Part shown: positions 5,354 to 6,901 of the stretch, one piece after another | Layout of the letters: every line of letters begins with the position of its first letter | How positions within the stretch are numbered: position 1 is the first letter of the stretch | Assembly (NCBI GenBank): GCA_030627405.1 | Contig: DAOUSD010000086.1 | Coordinates: 1 to 6,901 of the forward strand | Direction: 5' to 3' | DNA: 6,901 nucleotides | DNA from: Deltaproteobacteria bacterium | GTDB lineage: Bacteria > Desulfobacterota > Desulfobacteria > Desulfobacterales > ETH-SRB1 | The notes under the pieces: model-generated | The model's input: the letters and a program-made list of their open reading frames with translations, nothing else | Told to the model about the DNA's origin: nothing | Databases searched by the model: none | Position numbers and translations under genes: made by a program

Positions 5354-6487
5354 TCACCCTTTTTTTAGCACCACAGCACAGTTCACTCCACCAAATCCGG
5401 AGTTTGTCGAAATTGTTACCGAAGCATCGAACGTCAAAGGCTCAGAAGAAACCCAGACTGAAGCCTCATTATCAACATTGCACAGGTTTACGGTAGGTGG
5501 AACAATCTTTTTATTTAAGGACTCAAATGCTATGATTATTTCTAAAAGACCGGCTGCTCCCAGTGTGTGCCCTGTTCCACCTTTAATAGAATATACTGGG
5601 ACTTTATGGTTTCCAAAAACAGTTTCCAGTGCCTTAATTTCCATTGAATCATTATATATGGTTCCGGTTCCATGTGCTGATAAGCATCCGATATCGTTTT
5701 CTGAGACATTTGCGGATTTAAGTGCTTTGCGTATAGCCATGACAAGTCCGCTTCCATCCCGTGAAGGGCCTGTCATATGATTTGCATCATTTGTCAATCC
5801 CCATCCAGCGATTTCTCCAATTACAGGTCTATTTTCTCTTAATGCTCTTGATTTACTCATCAACAATAAAAATCCGGATGCTTCACCGAGGCTCAGCCCG
5901 TTTCTGTCCCTGTCAAAAGGTTTTGCCATATCTTTATCAAGCGCCATTAAAGAAGAAAATCCTGCAAAAACGAATTCACTTACACTATCGCAGGCAACGA
6001 CCATCACACAGTTATTTTCACCGCTGATAATCATTCCGGCAGCTTGGGCCACAGCAATACTTGATGAGGCGCAAGCTGCGGAAACAACAATGCCGGGGCT
6101 GCTGAGCCCACACAAAAGCAATATTTTTTCAAGCAATTTATGAGGGCGGCTGCTTGCAGCATCAGTACTGTCATTCAGAACATGTCTTTCCAGTTTGTCA
6201 ATTTCACCGGTCGTAGTCGCCAAAATCAGAAATGCATCTTCAGGAATTGAAGAAATGTTTTTTTGCAGCAATGGTGTCAGCATTTTTATGACAATTGACT
6301 CATCCTGTCCGTACGTCAGGCCTGGAACAACAGCAGCATTTTGCGTAAGAAAAGACTCTGTGGGGAATCTGTCCAAACGCCCTATTGCTGTTTTCTTTGA
6401 TAACAACCCATTCCAGCAGGAATCTATCCCCCAGCCATAAGGAGTCACGACGTCACAGGCAACAACAACCGCTTTTGTTTTTGTCAT
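5354..6487 (-). CDS. Beta-ketoacyl-ACP synthase (type II, FabF-like, APE-type)
   Basis: With the ATG at 6487 the protein has 377 residues and opens MTKTKAVVVACDVVTPYGWG. The open frame extends 11 codons further upstream, but this ATG has a GGAG 7 bases before it and forms an ATGA overlap with the thioesterase stop. The catalytic triad is intact: Cys139 in SAACASSS, His272 in SAHGTGT, and His307 in KGGTGHTLGAAG with its Lys302. PFDRDRNGLSLGEASG (190-205) and the C-terminal TNSGFGGVNCAVVL complete the thiolase fold. The enzyme should carry out decarboxylating Claisen condensation of malonyl-ACP with an acyl-ACP in the cytoplasm. Together with the half-length KS-like gene next to it, it probably forms the chain-building KS-CLF heterodimer. 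Its length is slightly below the roughly 400-410 residues of housekeeping FabF, in line with specialised KSs of APE clusters. The carrier proteins and starter-unit genes it needs are not in the window. The starter (aryl or fatty) cannot be read from the sequence. Confidence 0.95.
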   Translation of the reverse strand: MTKTKAVVVACDVVTPYGWGIDSCWNGLLSKKTAIGRLDRFPTESFLTQNAAVVPGLTYGQDESIVIKMLTPLLQKNISSIPEDAFLILATTTGEIDKLERHVLNDSTDAASSRPHKLLEKILLLCGLSSPGIVVSAACASSSIAVAQAAGMIISGENNCVMVVACDSVSEFVFAGFSSLMALDKDMAKPFDRDRNGLSLGEASGFLLLMSKSRALRENRPVIGEIAGWGLTNDANHMTGPSRDGSGLVMAIRKALKSANVSENDIGCLSAHGTGTIYNDSMEIKALETVFGNHKVPVYSIKGGTGHTLGAAGLLEIIIAFESLNKKIVPPTVNLCNVDNEASVWVSSEPLTFDASVTISTNSGFGGVNCAVVLKKG

Positions 6488-6901
6488 GAAAATTCTCCAT
6501 TTTTCCAACGCCTGCGGCATTTTTCCAGAAGATCTAGGGAGGCAATCTGAATATCACCGTTTACTCCGTCAATAAACATCTGTACGGTATAACCTGATGC
6601 GGCAATACCACCATCATCTTCTTTAATCAGCGAATACTCTGTATTTAATCTGGCTCCTTCATTCCATATCAATGATGCTTTTATAGTGAACTCTTCATCC
6701 AAAAAAAGAGGTTTAAAATGGTCTATATGGAGCTGTACAATCGGTGCCCTCAGTTGAGCTTCATAGAAATCTTTATACGAAAGACCATAACGTCTTCCGA
6801 GTTCAGCAGAGCCTTCTTCAAAATATTCGGGATATCTGCCATGCCAGACGATACCCATTACATCTGCTTCACTGAATTTTACCCGCCTTTTAATATAAAC
6901 C
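6484..6901 (-). CDS. Hot-dog acyl-CoA/ACP thioesterase (4HBT/YbgC-like), start outside the window
   Basis: The visible 138 residues end in RRRWKNGEFS at the TGA 6486-6484. The frame continues without a stop to the right edge. An in-frame ATG at 6858 exists, but the 14 codons before it read VYIKRRVKFSEADVMG once joined to that Met. This is the conserved first strand and active-site segment of the 4-hydroxybenzoyl-CoA thioesterase family, with the catalytic-type Asp at codon 6864-6862, followed by VWHGRYPEYFEEGSAEL. The true start therefore lies just beyond the edge, and the full protein is likely about 140-145 residues, normal for the family. Such enzymes hydrolyse acyl thioesters in the cytoplasm. 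In APE-like clusters they release or edit the growing chain. The gene overlaps the KS start by four bases (ATGA), which points to translational coupling. Its chain or aryl specificity is unknown. Confidence 0.9.
   Translation of the reverse strand, partial: VYIKRRVKFSEADVMGIVWHGRYPEYFEEGSAELGRRYGLSYKDFYEAQLRAPIVQLHIDHFKPLFLDEEFTIKASLIWNEGARLNTEYSLIKEDDGGIAASGYTVQMFIDGVNGDIQIASLDLLEKCRRRWKNGEFS
6495..6498 (-). promoter_or_regulatory. Ribosome binding site setting the ketosynthase start
   Basis: GGAG on the minus strand stands 7 bases before ATG 6487-6485, inside the end of the thioesterase gene. It is the best Shine-Dalgarno sequence in the window and supports the shorter KS over the longer frame that opens at 6520. 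Confidence 0.75.

Noticed and set aside
5340..5780. Plus-strand open frame of 146 codons
   Set aside because: It is antisense to the well-supported ketosynthase, has no recognisable motif, and its length follows from the reverse strand of a conserved gene.
6488..6520. Longer ketosynthase start at 6520
   Set aside because: The extra 11 residues overlap the thioesterase gene, lack family similarity, and the ATG at 6487 has a strong GGAG and an ATGA overlap.

Overview
The window is one stretch of a minus-strand lipid or polyene biosynthesis operon. Genes run from the right edge to the left edge. In transcription order they are: a hot-dog acyl-CoA/ACP thioesterase (5' end outside the window), a complete type II ketosynthase, a half-length ketosynthase-like protein of the chain-length-factor type, two B12-binding-domain radical SAM proteins, a family 2 glycosyltransferase with a C-terminal DUF2062 membrane domain, and the N-terminal part of an LpxL/HtrB-type acyltransehrase-fold protein (acyltransferase) cut by the left edge. 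Every sizeable open frame on the plus strand lies antisense to one of these genes, and I see no RNA gene, CRISPR array or transposase.

The set of thioesterase, KS, half-KS/CLF, family 2 glycosyltransferase and LpxL-like acyltransferase matches part of the aryl polyene (APE) / flexirubin / dialkylresorcinol class of gene clusters. What sets this locus apart is the two adjacent B12-binding radical SAM enzymes in the middle of that set. The simplest reading (inference) is that the KS/CLF pair builds an ACP-bound acyl or polyene chain and one or both radical SAM enzymes alter it at unactivated carbons, for example by C-methylation, cyclisation or C-C bond formation. The thioesterase, glycosyltransferase and acyltransferase would then release it or attach it to a membrane lipid. 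Acyl carrier proteins, ketoreductase, dehydratase and any acyl-AMP ligase are not in view and would be expected beyond the edges.

The organism is probably an anaerobic Gram-negative bacterium with moderate to low GC. The LpxL-type enzyme and APE-like set suggest an outer membrane, and paired oxygen-sensitive radical SAM enzymes suggest anaerobic life. A deltaproteobacterium of the Desulfobacterales type is my best guess, from gene content and from the kind of intergenic repeats, but no single marker proves it.

Layout: 6484-6901 thioesterase; 5354-6487 ketosynthase, joined to the thioesterase by an ATGA overlap; 4654-5328 half-KS; a 156-177 base gap (depending on the start chosen for the next gene) with two hairpins, one a CCCCC/GGGGG repeat with terminator-like shape; 3208-4476 radical SAM protein 1 in transcription order; a 103-base gap almost filled by a long imperfect inverted repeat whose end supplies the upstream gene's stop codon; 1734-3104 second radical SAM protein; an 81-base gap with a weak leader hairpin; 450-1652 glycosyltransferase; 1-463 acyltransferase, overlapping the glycosyltransferase by 14 bases. 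No gene-free stretch exceeds 300 bases.
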